Counted from the stretch's first letter, positions 23,687 through 33,899 are shown. The stretch is 64,000 bases of DNA from Nevskia soli (GCA_026224805.1 JAMFRN010000017.1:19151-83150); one strand, 5' to 3'. Notes: generated by a model not told the origin, from the letters alone. Numbers and translations are program-made.

Positions 23687-24727
23687 ATGCTGCAAGCCAC
23701 AAACCAGGCCCCGTTGCGCGAGGCCACCATGCGCGGCGCCTCCCTGGTCGGGCTCGATGCCCTGCTGGCGCGCCGCGGCGCCAGCCTGGGCCAGGTCTGC
23801 GCCCGCATCGGCGTGGACATCAGATGGCTGTCCGAGCCCGAAGGCCGTCTGCCGGTGCGCCATTTCGTGGCGCTACTGGAGGAGGCCGCGCGCGCCTCCG
23901 GCGACGACACCATCGGCCTGCGCCTGGGCAACTCCCACGGACCGGACAGCTTCGGCCCGCTCCGCGACGCCATCGTGCAGGCGCCGGATATCGCCGGCGC
24001 CATCGCCAATGTGTCGCGCTATTTCTTTGTGCACCAGGAAGGGGCCAATCTGGAGTTGCGCGTCGAAGGCCGCAACGTGGTCGTCACTTATTGCATCCGC
24101 GATGCCGGGATTCTCGACTACCGGCAGGATGCCGAACTGTCGATCGCAAAAATGATGAATTTCACCCGCATCGCCACCGGCTGCCGCAACTGGACGCCGT
24201 CGGCGGTCTACTTCGAGCATCCGGAACCGCGGGACAGCAGCGAGCATCGCCGCATCTTCGGTGCGCCCGTGTATTTCTCGCAGCCCTACAACGCCCTGGT
24301 GGCGCCGCGCGAACTGCTGGCCATGCGCATCAACGGCACCGACGGCGCCAACCTGTTGCAACTGCAAAACCTGGCCGAAGCACAGGCCGCGCAGACCCCG
24401 CCCGGCGACGATCTGCTGGCCGGCGTCAGCCAGCACATCCTGCGCGGCCTGCGCGCCGGCGGCGTCTCCATCCAGAAAGTGGCAGCGGCAATGGACCTGA
24501 GCGAGCGCACCCTGCAACGGCGCCTGGGTGAATGCGGCGCCACCTTCAACGAGCTGGTGGAGCGCATGCGCTTCCAGCTGTCGCAGCGTTACCTGCGGCA
24601 GGATCACCTGTCCCTGACCGAGATCGGCTATCTGCTCGGCTATTCCGAGTTGAGCGCCTTCAGCCGTGCCTTCCGCCGCTGGGCCGGGGTCAGTCCCATC
24701 GAATTCCGCAAAGTGGCCTGCACTTGA
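23687..24727 (+). CDS. AraC-family transcriptional regulator
   Basis: C-terminal HTH MDLSERTLQRRLGECGATFNELVERMRFQLSQRYLRQDHLSLTEIGYLLGYSELSAFSRAFRRWAGVSP. Confidence 0.93.
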   Translation: MLQATNQAPLREATMRGASLVGLDALLARRGASLGQVCARIGVDIRWLSEPEGRLPVRHFVALLEEAARASGDDTIGLRLGNSHGPDSFGPLRDAIVQAPDIAGAIANVSRYFFVHQEGANLELRVEGRNVVVTYCIRDAGILDYRQDAELSIAKMMNFTRIATGCRNWTPSAVYFEHPEPRDSSEHRRIFGAPVYFSQPYNALVAPRELLAMRINGTDGANLLQLQNLAEAQAAQTPPGDDLLAGVSQHILRGLRAGGVSIQKVAAAMDLSERTLQRRLGECGATFNELVERMRFQLSQRYLRQDHLSLTEIGYLLGYSELSAFSRAFRRWAGVSPIEFRKVACT

Positions 24728-24852
24728 ACGGGACACTTGTGAGGACTCGAGTGCAGGCGCCCGCGCTGGACGAGTCGGCCCGTGCGGGAGGAGCAGCGGA
24801 GACTCCGGCGGAATTCGAGCGGAGCCAGGCCGCCACAGCAACGCCGGTGAAC

Positions 24853-25680
24853 ATGAACACGGCGCCCGTGGTTCTGATCACCGGGGCCTCGTCCGGTATC
24901 GGCAAGATCTGCGCCGAGCATCTGCATGCCAGGGGCTACCGCGTTTATGGCACCAGCCGCCGCGCGGCGCAGACACTCCATTCGTCGTCCGACTCCTTTC
25001 ATTTGATCGCCATGGACGTCACCTCCGAAGATTCGGTGGCGCACGCCCTGCAATCGATCCTGGCGCGCGAAGGCCGGCTCGATGTGGTGTTCAACAATGC
25101 CGGCGACGGCATCGCCGGCTCGGTGGAGGACACCAGCATCGAGGAGGCGCGGCAACAGCTCGACACCAATTTCTTCGGCGTGCTGCGCGTCTGCCGCGCC
25201 GCGCTGCCGATCCTGCGCCGGCAGGGCGCCGGCCTGATCGTCAACGTCAGTTCCCTCGGCGGACTGGTCGGCCTGCCGTTCCAGGGGCTGTACAGCGCCA
25301 GCAAGTTCGCAGTGGAGGGCATGACCGAAGTCCTGCGCATGGAAGTACGCCCCTTCGGGGTGCGGGTGGCCCTGATCGAGCCGGGTGACTTTCGCACCGG
25401 CTTCACCGCGCAGCGGCGCAAGGTATTGGCGGCGCAACGCGACGGCGCCTACTCCGAACGCTTCGGCAAGGCCCTGGCGGTGATGGAGCGCGATGAAACC
25501 CATGGCGCCGACCCGCTGGCGGTGGCCCGGCTGCTGGAGCGCATCATCAACACCCGCTCGCCGCGGCCGCGCTACAAGGTGGGCGGCTTTTTGCAGACGC
25601 TCTCGGTGGGCCTGCTCAGGAAAATCCTGCCGCAGAAAGTGTTCGAGTACCTGCTGATGGCGAGCTATGGCATCGCCTGA
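24853..25680 (+). CDS. Short-chain dehydrogenase/reductase
   Basis: VVLITGASSGIGKICAEHL, NNAGDGIAGSVED, YSASKFAVEGMTEVLRMEV. Confidence 0.93.
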   Translation: MNTAPVVLITGASSGIGKICAEHLHARGYRVYGTSRRAAQTLHSSSDSFHLIAMDVTSEDSVAHALQSILAREGRLDVVFNNAGDGIAGSVEDTSIEEARQQLDTNFFGVLRVCRAALPILRRQGAGLIVNVSSLGGLVGLPFQGLYSASKFAVEGMTEVLRMEVRPFGVRVALIEPGDFRTGFTAQRRKVLAAQRDGAYSERFGKALAVMERDETHGADPLAVARLLERIINTRSPRPRYKVGGFLQTLSVGLLRKILPQKVFEYLLMASYGIA

Positions 25681-25692
25681 ATGCGGGCGCTT

Positions 25693-25717
25693 GCCGCCCG
25701 TGCACTGCACGGGCGGC
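25693..25717. promoter_or_regulatory. Perfect 25-bp odd-centre palindrome (hairpin or operator candidate)
   Basis: GCCGCCCGTGCA-c-TGCACGGGCGGC, 12-bp perfect arms. Confidence 0.6.
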
Positions 25718-25814
25718 GCGCATGGCGTCAGATGTCAAGATGGCCGGCAGGCGATCAGGGATAGTTTGAACCATCCAAGTCGTGCAACAGTGTGCGTGCA
25801 GCGCGCATAGCAAT

Positions 25815-27212
25815 ATGGAGTTGAAGATGCCCATCACTCGTTACAAGCCCGGTCAGTTGCTCGCCGCGGCCGCAGCCGCTCTTCTCAGCGGCGCCGCCAT
25901 GGCGGCGTCGGACGCGCAGATCGCGCGGCTGGGACAGGATCTGACTCCGGTCGGCGCCGAGAAGGCGGGCAACAAGGACGGCAGCATTCCCGCCTGGACC
26001 GGCGGCGACATGAAAGCGCCGGCGGGCTGGAAGATCGGACAGGTGCGGCCCGACCCCTACGCCGCGGAGAAACCCCTGCTCTCCATCACCGCCGCCAACG
26101 CCGACCAGTACAAGAGCAAGCTGACAGCCGGCCAGATGGAGTTGCTCAAGACCATCAAGGGCTATCGCATGGACATCTATCCGACGCACCGCTCCTGCGG
26201 CTACCCGGATATCGTCTACCAGCGCAGCAAGGAAAACGCCAAGATCGCCGCCATCGCCGGCGATGGCTTCGGGCTTGCTTCCGCTACCGGCTCCGGCTTC
26301 CCCTTCCCGATCCCGGGCAGCGGCGTCGAAGCAATGTGGAACCACAAGCTGCGCTACGAAGGTCAGGGCCGCATCGAGCCGAACTACACCATGCTGTCGC
26401 CTTCCAGGGGCGGCTCTGACTTCACCAAGATCGCTTACATCGCCGACTATCTGGTGCCGTTCCAGTCACCGAACACCAAGACCATCGCCGACGCCAACGG
26501 TGTGGAGTTCTACTTCTACCAGGAGACCATCACGCCGCCGGCGCTGGCGGGCACGCTGGATGCGGGCGTCTACTACCTGCAAAAGCTGAACGAGGGCTGG
26601 CAATACTTCCCCGGCCAGCGCCGCGTGCGGCGTCTGTCCACCTACGCTTACGACGCGCCGCTGATCGGGCTGGAAAACACCTACTACGTCGACCAGGCCT
26701 GGATGTACAACGGCATGCTCGATCGCTACACCTACAAACTGGTGGGCAAGCAGGAGCTATACATCCCCTACAACAGCTATGCGCTGCGCGACGGCACGAA
26801 GTTCAGCGACAAGACCGAGTTCCTGCCCGACCACCTCAATCCGGACGCACGCCGCTACGAGCTGCATCGCGTGTGGAAGGTGGAAGCCGATGTGCGTCCC
26901 GGCCAGCGCCATTCCGCGCCGCACCGCGTGTTCTATCTGGACGAGGATACCTGGGGCATCATCGTTGTGGACCTGTACGACGCGCAGGGCAAGATCCAGC
27001 GCGTACAGGAAGGCAGCGTCACCCCGATCTGGGAGATCGGCGCCTGCGACAGCAGCCAGGACTATGTCAGCTACGACCTGCCTACCGGCCGCTACTGGGG
27101 CGACATCTTCACCATCGGCCAGCCGGAAACCGATTGGCTGGCTGGCCAGCAAGGGCGTTTGAAAACCGACATGTTTACCGAAGACTACCTGCGCAGACAG
27201 GGCGCCCGCTAA
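25815..27212 (+). CDS. DUF1329 exported protein (LolB-like outer-membrane lipid-sorting family)
   Basis: Signal peptide; LTPVGAEKAGNKDGSIPAWTGG; PFQSPNTKTIADANGVEFYFYQETITPPALAGT; W.VEADVRPGQRH. Confidence 0.88.
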   Translation: MELKMPITRYKPGQLLAAAAAALLSGAAMAASDAQIARLGQDLTPVGAEKAGNKDGSIPAWTGGDMKAPAGWKIGQVRPDPYAAEKPLLSITAANADQYKSKLTAGQMELLKTIKGYRMDIYPTHRSCGYPDIVYQRSKENAKIAAIAGDGFGLASATGSGFPFPIPGSGVEAMWNHKLRYEGQGRIEPNYTMLSPSRGGSDFTKIAYIADYLVPFQSPNTKTIADANGVEFYFYQETITPPALAGTLDAGVYYLQKLNEGWQYFPGQRRVRRLSTYAYDAPLIGLENTYYVDQAWMYNGMLDRYTYKLVGKQELYIPYNSYALRDGTKFSDKTEFLPDHLNPDARRYELHRVWKVEADVRPGQRHSAPHRVFYLDEDTWGIIVVDLYDAQGKIQRVQEGSVTPIWEIGACDSSQDYVSYDLPTGRYWGDIFTIGQPETDWLAGQQGRLKTDMFTEDYLRRQGAR

Positions 27213-27322
27213 GCGGGCGCGGCATCAAGACAGTGTGATCGGCCCAGGGACAACAACGAGCCCGCAATGCGGGCGCCGATCCGGAAAACTGGCAGTACAT
27301 TGGATTGTGACTGGGGGTTGGG

Positions 27323-29281
27323 ATGAAACAGCAGGCTGCAGGTGCACGTAAGAAACAGGCTCTCCGGCAAGGGCTGGCTGTTTGCGCGGTCGCGGCAACG
27401 CTCGCAGGCGCAACGATGCCGGCGTCGGCATTCCAGTTCGATCTTGGCAGCGGCTTCAAGGGCGCCTTCGACTCCACCGTGTCCTATGGCATGCAGATGC
27501 GCATGCAGGGCCAGGCCTGCGGCCTGATCGCTCTGGACAACGGCGGCTGTGCCAGGCTGACGGCGCAACTGCCGGAAGCGTCCGAAGACGCCTACTTCCT
27601 CAACGCCGACAACGGCGACCAGAACTACAACAAGTACGACCTGGTTTCCGAAGTGGTCAAGGACACCAGCGAACTGCAGCTGAAAATGCCGTACGACTTC
27701 AGCTTCTTCGGGCGCATTTCCGGACTGTACGACTGGCGCATCGGCCAGGTCGAGCGCACGCCGCTGCTGCCCGAGGCGCGGCGCTACTCGGTCTACAACC
27801 TGCAGCCGCTGGACGCCTACATCAACAAGAATTTCGAGTGGTTCGACCATAGCGCGCGCATCCGCGCCGGCTACCAGGTGATGAGCTGGGGCGAGGACAT
27901 CTTCGTGCTCGGCGGCATCAACTCGATCAACGCCATCGACGTGCGCCGCGATCACGTCGCCGGCGCCCAGGTCAAGGAAATCCTGCGGCCCGCGCCGATG
28001 ATCTCCTTCAGCAGCGACCTGTTCAAGGATGTCAGCACCGAAGCCTATTACCAGTGGCACTGGAACGGCTTCCAGCTCGATCCTTCCGGCACCTATTTCT
28101 CCAGCGCCGATCCGGCCGGACGCGGCAATACCCAGGCGATCTTCATTCCCACCTCGGTGGTCAACGCCGGCGTGCAGGCGAACCCGGCCGGCGCAGCCCT
28201 GCTGGCCGCCGGCCTGATCCGCCTGGCGCCGGCGGGCACCGTCGGCGACAGCGGCACGACCGGGCTGACCACGGCACAGATGGAAAACCCCAAATTCGTC
28301 GGCCCGCGCCTGATCAAGGGCTTCACCATCCCCGGCAATCCACTCTCGGCCGCGGCCGCCACCTTGCTGGTGGACGCAGCCCTCAACACCGGCACGGCTA
28401 TTCCGCTGGTGGGCGACAATGGCGGCAGCAATCACGGCCAGTACGGCCTGTCGTTCCGCTACCGGCCGGAATGGGTCGATGCCTCGTTCGGCTTCTATTA
28501 CGAGCGCCTGAACTCGAAGATTCCATTCATCACCTATACCGTCAACAGCGCCTACGCGACCGACAACCCGGTCTCCGCCGGCTACAAGATCGAATATCCC
28601 AGCGGCATCAACCTGTACGGCGTGTCGTACAACACCAATGCCGGAGACTGGGCCCTGGGCGGCGAGCTGTCGTGGCGCCCGAACGACGCCGTGGCCATCG
28701 ATACCTCGGTGCCCAGCGGCAGCATCGCCAACAGCGCGCCCTACGCCTGCGTCAACGGCGGCGGCGAAGCGGCGGGCAAGTATTGCCGCGGCTGGGTCGA
28801 TCGCTCCAAGTTCCAGCTGCAGCAGTCGGCACTGCAGATCTTCTCGCCGACCGAGGGCTTCGGCGGCTGGGTGCTGCGTACCCTGGGCGCCAACGAGGGC
28901 TACTTCCTCGGCGAACTCGGCGCCACCGACTACCCCGGCCTGGATCGCCTCGGCGGCGTGCCCTGGTCGCTGCCGGCCTATGCCCTGCCCAACAAGTTCT
29001 CCGCCGGCTACTCGCTGGAAAGCCAGGTCACCTACGCCAACGTAATGAACCTGGGCTTCGACTGGCTGCCGCAGATCGACTGGTCGCAAGGCGTGATCGG
29101 CAACACCCCGAACGCCCTGCCCTGGCAGTCCAACGTCAAGTCGGCCACCTTCACGCTCAACTTCAACCGGCACAACATCGTCACCGCGGCGCTGGCCTAC
29201 AGCTGGTTCTTCGGCGGCGGCACGCCCAACCAGACCAGTGACCGCGACTATCTCAGCTTCACCGTCGCCTACAATTTCTGA
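27323..29281 (+). CDS. DUF1302 outer-membrane protein
   Basis: GAFDSTVSYGMQMRMQ start, many aromatic/beta-strand segments, C-terminal aromatic DYLSFTVAYNF; context. Confidence 0.88.
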   Translation: MKQQAAGARKKQALRQGLAVCAVAATLAGATMPASAFQFDLGSGFKGAFDSTVSYGMQMRMQGQACGLIALDNGGCARLTAQLPEASEDAYFLNADNGDQNYNKYDLVSEVVKDTSELQLKMPYDFSFFGRISGLYDWRIGQVERTPLLPEARRYSVYNLQPLDAYINKNFEWFDHSARIRAGYQVMSWGEDIFVLGGINSINAIDVRRDHVAGAQVKEILRPAPMISFSSDLFKDVSTEAYYQWHWNGFQLDPSGTYFSSADPAGRGNTQAIFIPTSVVNAGVQANPAGAALLAAGLIRLAPAGTVGDSGTTGLTTAQMENPKFVGPRLIKGFTIPGNPLSAAAATLLVDAALNTGTAIPLVGDNGGSNHGQYGLSFRYRPEWVDASFGFYYERLNSKIPFITYTVNSAYATDNPVSAGYKIEYPSGINLYGVSYNTNAGDWALGGELSWRPNDAVAIDTSVPSGSIANSAPYACVNGGGEAAGKYCRGWVDRSKFQLQQSALQIFSPTEGFGGWVLRTLGANEGYFLGELGATDYPGLDRLGGVPWSLPAYALPNKFSAGYSLESQVTYANVMNLGFDWLPQIDWSQGVIGNTPNALPWQSNVKSATFTLNFNRHNIVTAALAYSWFFGGGTPNQTSDRDYLSFTVAYNF

Positions 29282-29293
29282 GGTTTCGGATTC

Positions 29294-31657
29294 ATGTTGA
29301 CTGCGCTGGTCCGCCGGCTGGAAGATTTTCTGTTCGGCCACCGCGGCGCGGTGCTGGCGGTGTTCGCCGTGCTGACGGTGCTGATGGGCTGGGAAGCCTC
29401 GAAGCTGCGCATCTCCGCCGGCTTCGACAAGCTGCTGCCCTCGGGCCACGAGTACATCAAGACCTTCGACGATTACCGCGGCCAGCTGCATGACGCCAAC
29501 GGCATCGCCGTGGTGGTGCATCCGCGCCACGGCGATGTATGGAACGCGGCGGCGCTGAAAAGCCTGTTCGATGTCACCCAGGCGGTCACCTTCCTGCCCG
29601 GCATCAACCGCGGCAGCGTCACCTCGCTGTGGACCCCCAACATCTTCGTCACCCAGATCACCGAGGACGGCTTCACCTCCGACCTGCTGATTCCCGGCAC
29701 CACCACACCGGACGCGCTCACCCCGGAAGTCATCGGCCAGATCCGCGACCGCGTGGTCAAGGGCGACTTTATCGGCAAGCTGGTGGCCAAGGACGGTTCC
29801 GGCGCGCTGATCGCGGCGGAAGTGATGGACCCGGACCCGCATACCGGCGAGCCGCTGGACTACATCGCCTTCGGCCATTCGCTGGAAACGCAGATCCGCC
29901 AGAAGTTCGAAGACAAGGACGTCGAAATCCAGATCATCGGCTTCGCCAAGGAAGTGTCGGACATCGCCGACGGCGCCCAGGGCGTGCTCGTGTTCTGCGG
30001 CATCGCCCTGGTGCTGACCATCCTGGCGGTGTACTGGTACTGCCGCTCCTGGACCCTGACCTTCCAGAAGATCATCTGCTCGATGACCACACTGATCTGG
30101 CAGTTCGGCACGGTGCACCTGCTCGGCCTGGGCCTGGACCCGCTGGCCATCCTGGTGCCGTTCCTGATCTTCGCCATCGGCGTGTCGCACGGCGTACAGC
30201 AGATCAACTTCATGGTGCGCGAAGTCGCCGGCGGCGCCGACATGTATACGGCAGCGCGGCGCAGCTTCAGCGGCCTGCTCATTCCCGGCGTGCTGGCCCT
30301 GGCCACCACCCTGGTCAGCTTCATCACCATGGTGCTGGTGCCGATCCCGATGATCCGCGAACTGGCCATGGTGGCCTCGATTGGCATCGCCTACAAGGTG
30401 ATGAGCAACCTGGTCATGCTGCCGCTGGCCGCTTCCTACTCGAAGATCACCCCAGAGTGGAGCCGCCTGTCGCAGCAGCGGCGCGAAAGCCGGGGCAATC
30501 TCATGTCGCGCATCGCCAAAATCGCCGAGCCGCGCAATGCCTGGATCATGTGCGGCCTGACGCTGCTGATCTTCGTTTCCGCTGTGACCTTGTCGCGGGG
30601 CCGGGTCATCGGCAGCCTGCAGCCCGGTTCGACCGAGTTGCGCGCCGATTCGCGCTACAACGTCGATTCGCGTTCCATCGCCGAGAAATTCGACGTGGGC
30701 CTGGACTGGCTCACCGTAGTGGTGGAGGCGCCGGAGGAATCCTGCGGTAACGTCGAGCTGCTCAAGCAGGTGGACGAATTCAGCTGGGAGATGCGCAACG
30801 TGCCGGGCGTGATCTCGGCCGAATCGGTGGCCTCGCTGACCAAGCTCTACAACGCGGGCCTCAATGAAGGCCAGCCGAAGATGGGCACGATTCCCCGCGA
30901 CAGCCATACCTTGAGCTACAACATCGCCCAGGCGCACGAAGCGGCCGCCATCACCGGCAAGGGCTGCAAATGGATGGCGGTGAACCTGTACCTGAGTGAT
31001 CACAAGGCCACCACCATTCAGGGCGTGGTGGCGGCGGTGAAGCAGTTCCGCGCCATCCATCAGACGGCGGCGGTGAAATTCCGCCTGGCCAGCGGCAATG
31101 CTGGGGTGGAAGCCGCCACCAACGAGGTGCTGGCCAGCGAAGAGCTGCCGATGCTGCTCTACGTCTTTGCCACCATCATGGCGCTGGTGTTCCTGGCCTA
31201 CCGCGACTGGCGCGCCATGCTGGCCTGCTGCCTGCCGCTGGCGGTGGCCACCTATATCGGCTACGCCTTCATGAAGCTGCTCGACATCGGCCTGACCGTG
31301 GCCACCCTGCCGGTGATGGTGCTGTCGGTGGGCGTCGGCGTGGACTATGCCTTCTACATCTACAACCGCCTGCAACTGCACATGGCGCGGGGCGAGAACA
31401 TCGTCGACTCGTTCGAGCACGCCTTGAAGGAAACCGGCGTCGCCACCGTGTTTACCGCCATCACCCTGTCGATCGGCGTGGCTACCTGGAGTTTCTCGGC
31501 GCTGAAGTTCCAGGCCGACATGGGCAAGCTGCTGGCCTTCATGTTCATGGTCAACATGGTGATGGCGATCACCGCCCTGCCCGCCTTCGCCGTCGTCCTC
31601 GAGAGACTGTTCCCGCGCAAGGGGCCGGTGCACATGCCGGGGCTGGCCCATGACTAA
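29294..31657 (+). CDS. RND/MMPL-type transporter
   Basis: 787 aa, about 12 predicted TM segments in two repeats; FAIGVSHGVQQINFM and VGVGVDYAFYIYNRL motifs. Confidence 0.92.
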   Translation: MLTALVRRLEDFLFGHRGAVLAVFAVLTVLMGWEASKLRISAGFDKLLPSGHEYIKTFDDYRGQLHDANGIAVVVHPRHGDVWNAAALKSLFDVTQAVTFLPGINRGSVTSLWTPNIFVTQITEDGFTSDLLIPGTTTPDALTPEVIGQIRDRVVKGDFIGKLVAKDGSGALIAAEVMDPDPHTGEPLDYIAFGHSLETQIRQKFEDKDVEIQIIGFAKEVSDIADGAQGVLVFCGIALVLTILAVYWYCRSWTLTFQKIICSMTTLIWQFGTVHLLGLGLDPLAILVPFLIFAIGVSHGVQQINFMVREVAGGADMYTAARRSFSGLLIPGVLALATTLVSFITMVLVPIPMIRELAMVASIGIAYKVMSNLVMLPLAASYSKITPEWSRLSQQRRESRGNLMSRIAKIAEPRNAWIMCGLTLLIFVSAVTLSRGRVIGSLQPGSTELRADSRYNVDSRSIAEKFDVGLDWLTVVVEAPEESCGNVELLKQVDEFSWEMRNVPGVISAESVASLTKLYNAGLNEGQPKMGTIPRDSHTLSYNIAQAHEAAAITGKGCKWMAVNLYLSDHKATTIQGVVAAVKQFRAIHQTAAVKFRLASGNAGVEAATNEVLASEELPMLLYVFATIMALVFLAYRDWRAMLACCLPLAVATYIGYAFMKLLDIGLTVATLPVMVLSVGVGVDYAFYIYNRLQLHMARGENIVDSFEHALKETGVATVFTAITLSIGVATWSFSALKFQADMGKLLAFMFMVNMVMAITALPAFAVVLERLFPRKGPVHMPGLAHD

Positions 31658-32708
31658 GCCGAACTTGTCCCTGAAGCTGGGCCTGCTGGAAGCCTTTGCG
31701 GTTCTGGCCGGGATTTCCATCGGCGCCGGACTGTGGTTCGAACACGCGGCGCATCAAGGGGCCGGTTCACCCGCTTCCGGTGCGGCGGCAACGACGGCAG
31801 TGCAGGCGACCGCAAGCAATGGCAGTGCACAGATGCCCGCAACGCCCGTCGCCGATGCGGCCCATGCGCCCCTGCTGGCGGCGGCGCGCGCCGGCAAGCG
31901 GGTGGTCGCCGTGGGTGAACACGGCGTGATCCTGCTGTCCGACGACGAGGGCAAGACCTTCCGGCAGGCCGGGGCCGTGCCGACGCAGGCCCTTCTGACC
32001 AGCCTGTATTTCATCGACGACCGGCAGGGCTGGGCGGCCGGCCACGACGGCGTGGTGCTGCATACGCAGGATGGCGGCGAAACCTGGACGCTGCAGCATG
32101 AGGATCTGTCCAGCGACAAACCGCTGTTCTCGATCTACTTCAAGGACGCGCAGCATGGCCTGGCGGTGGGGCTATTCGGCACCGCGCTGCAGACCGCCGA
32201 TGGCGGGGCCACCTGGACACCTCTGGCCGTGGAAAGCGGCGAGGAGAACGATCACCATCTGTACGCAATCTTCGGCGATCCGGCCACGGCCCTGTGCATC
32301 GCGGGCGAGGCCGGCCTGATCTACCGTTCCACCGATGGCGGGGCGAGCTGGAGCACCATCAAGACGGCCAACCCGGGCTCCTTCTGGAGCGGCGCACTGC
32401 TCAAGGACGGCAGCCTGCTCGCCGCCGGCCAGCGCGGCCATCTGTTCGCCAGCCATGACCAGGGCGCGAGCTGGACCGAGCTCCCCTCCGGCACCGATCA
32501 GTCCCTCACCAGCATCGCGCAGGACACCGACGGCGCCATCCTGATCACCGGGCTCGCCGGCATCACCCTGAGCAGCAGCGACGGCGGCAAGACCTTCGCC
32601 GCGCAAAGCCGCGCCGACCGCGTGCCCCTGAACGCCGCGCTGAGCCGCCCCGGCCAGGCCGCGCTACTGTTTGGCGACAAAGGCGCGGTGGATCAGCCGG
32701 CGAGCTAG
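31650..32708 (+). CDS. YCF48/BNR-repeat protein (photosystem II stability factor-like), membrane anchored
   Basis: Repeats such as GWAAGHDGVVLHTQDGGETW, GLAVGLFGTALQTADGGATW, EAGLIYRSTDGGASW; 8-bp overlap with RND gene. Confidence 0.88.
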   Translation: MTKPNLSLKLGLLEAFAVLAGISIGAGLWFEHAAHQGAGSPASGAAATTAVQATASNGSAQMPATPVADAAHAPLLAAARAGKRVVAVGEHGVILLSDDEGKTFRQAGAVPTQALLTSLYFIDDRQGWAAGHDGVVLHTQDGGETWTLQHEDLSSDKPLFSIYFKDAQHGLAVGLFGTALQTADGGATWTPLAVESGEENDHHLYAIFGDPATALCIAGEAGLIYRSTDGGASWSTIKTANPGSFWSGALLKDGSLLAAGQRGHLFASHDQGASWTELPSGTDQSLTSIAQDTDGAILITGLAGITLSSSDGGKTFAAQSRADRVPLNAALSRPGQAALLFGDKGAVDQPAS

Positions 32709-32747
32709 ATTCCGCCGAAACAACCGCTCGGGCCTTGGCCGGGGGTT

Positions 32748-32821
32748 GCGTCAACTGTCAATGCGTCCCCCGGCCAATTAACGGATAGTAGCAATCAAAA
32801 CTCAAGTTCCGATGCTGCGAA
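32748..32821. repeat. Copy 1 of diverged ~74-bp direct repeat
   Basis: Ungapped alignment with 33900-33973, about 56/74 identical by eye. Confidence 0.65.
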
Positions 32822-33086
32822 AGCTTCTGGACTATTCGGCCGCTATTGCAGTGGCGGCTTTGAACTCCGCGCTGGTAGGGGCTGGGATGACCCACCCCCT
32901 GTCACCGACTTCTGCAATCAGCTGATCCATTACCACTTTCAGTCCTTTGGCTGATGGCTGTTCTACCCGGCTGCGACTCCATGAGCTCAGCAGCCTCCAC
33001 CGGGGGTTAGACTGCAAAGGCGTCCCTGTGTATCCGCCAAGCACCCCGCTGCCGATGATTCATTTACTTCCAACTCATTCGATCTT

Positions 33087-33548
33087 ATGCGCGTTCTGAA
33101 AATTCTCGGATGCCTGCTGCTTTTCTGGGCCGGTTTCGGCTGTGGCGCCGCAAGCTTTATCCGGACCCAATCCAGGCCTTTGCCGGCCATCAGCCAATGC
33201 ACATCCACCGAGATCTGTCTGACCGATCCGGAGGTACTGGGCCTGATTACCTCGGTGGGATTGCATCTTGTGCCCGGCCTCATGCCCGACATCGTGGCGC
33301 GCAGTCCGGAATGCGTCGCCATCCGCAATCCGAAGCCGGAGGCGCGTGTCGACCTGGTGTTTTTCCCGACGCGCGATTTGCGCAATCTGCTCGACCTCGC
33401 ACCAGGGGATGAAAAATACGTGGTCGGCTGCTTCGCACTAATGCAGAAGGTCGCCGACGAGCGCGGCATCCGCAACTGGAGGATTGTCAGCAACGGGCCA
33501 GGCATTCAGGAGATCGCCTACCTGCACTTCCACCTCTTGCAGCAGTGA
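33087..33548 (+). CDS. Exported/membrane-anchored HIT-like protein
   Basis: MRVLKILGCLLLFWAGFGCGAAS; VDLVFFPTRDLRNLLDLAPGDEKYVVGCFALMQKVADERGIRNWRIVSNGPGIQEIAYLHFHLL follows the HIT pattern (HxHxHxx, first His is Tyr). Confidence 0.65.
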   Translation: MRVLKILGCLLLFWAGFGCGAASFIRTQSRPLPAISQCTSTEICLTDPEVLGLITSVGLHLVPGLMPDIVARSPECVAIRNPKPEARVDLVFFPTRDLRNLLDLAPGDEKYVVGCFALMQKVADERGIRNWRIVSNGPGIQEIAYLHFHLLQQ

Positions 33549-33899
33549 ATATTCCCCGCCTTCGCCGGATAACGTCGGTTTGCGCTATGGCGCGGCATCG
33601 CCGAGCAGTGCGGATACGGAATTGCCGATCGGGGTTGATAAGCCAGCAACCCGCAGTATTTCCGGGAGCAGTTCCAGCTTAATGCTGCGTGTTGCCGTTT
33701 TGTTGGGCGTGGCGTTGGTGGAGGGATAGCTCATGAACACCGCAGCACTGCCGCCTTGCGGCGCATCGCAAGCGGAACTGCACGGGGCTCCCGATGCTTC
33801 TGTCCTGAAGCCTCAGCCAGCGACCGTATTGCAGCTGGTTGTGCCGTACCTATTGGCGATAGACACGGGCTCCCCCTCCATAACCAGTGAAAGGAGATG

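Noticed and set aside
27209-31720. 1503-aa open frame antisense to DUF1302, RND and YCF48 genes
   Set aside because: His/Gln/Gly/Val-rich translation typical of the mirror frame of GC-rich genes; sense strand has clear families with conserved motifs throughout.
32832-33044. 70-aa minus ORF (MLGGYTGTPLQSNPRWRLL...)
   Set aside because: Could resemble a fragment of a transposase-like gene but no recognisable motif; not supportable as a feature.
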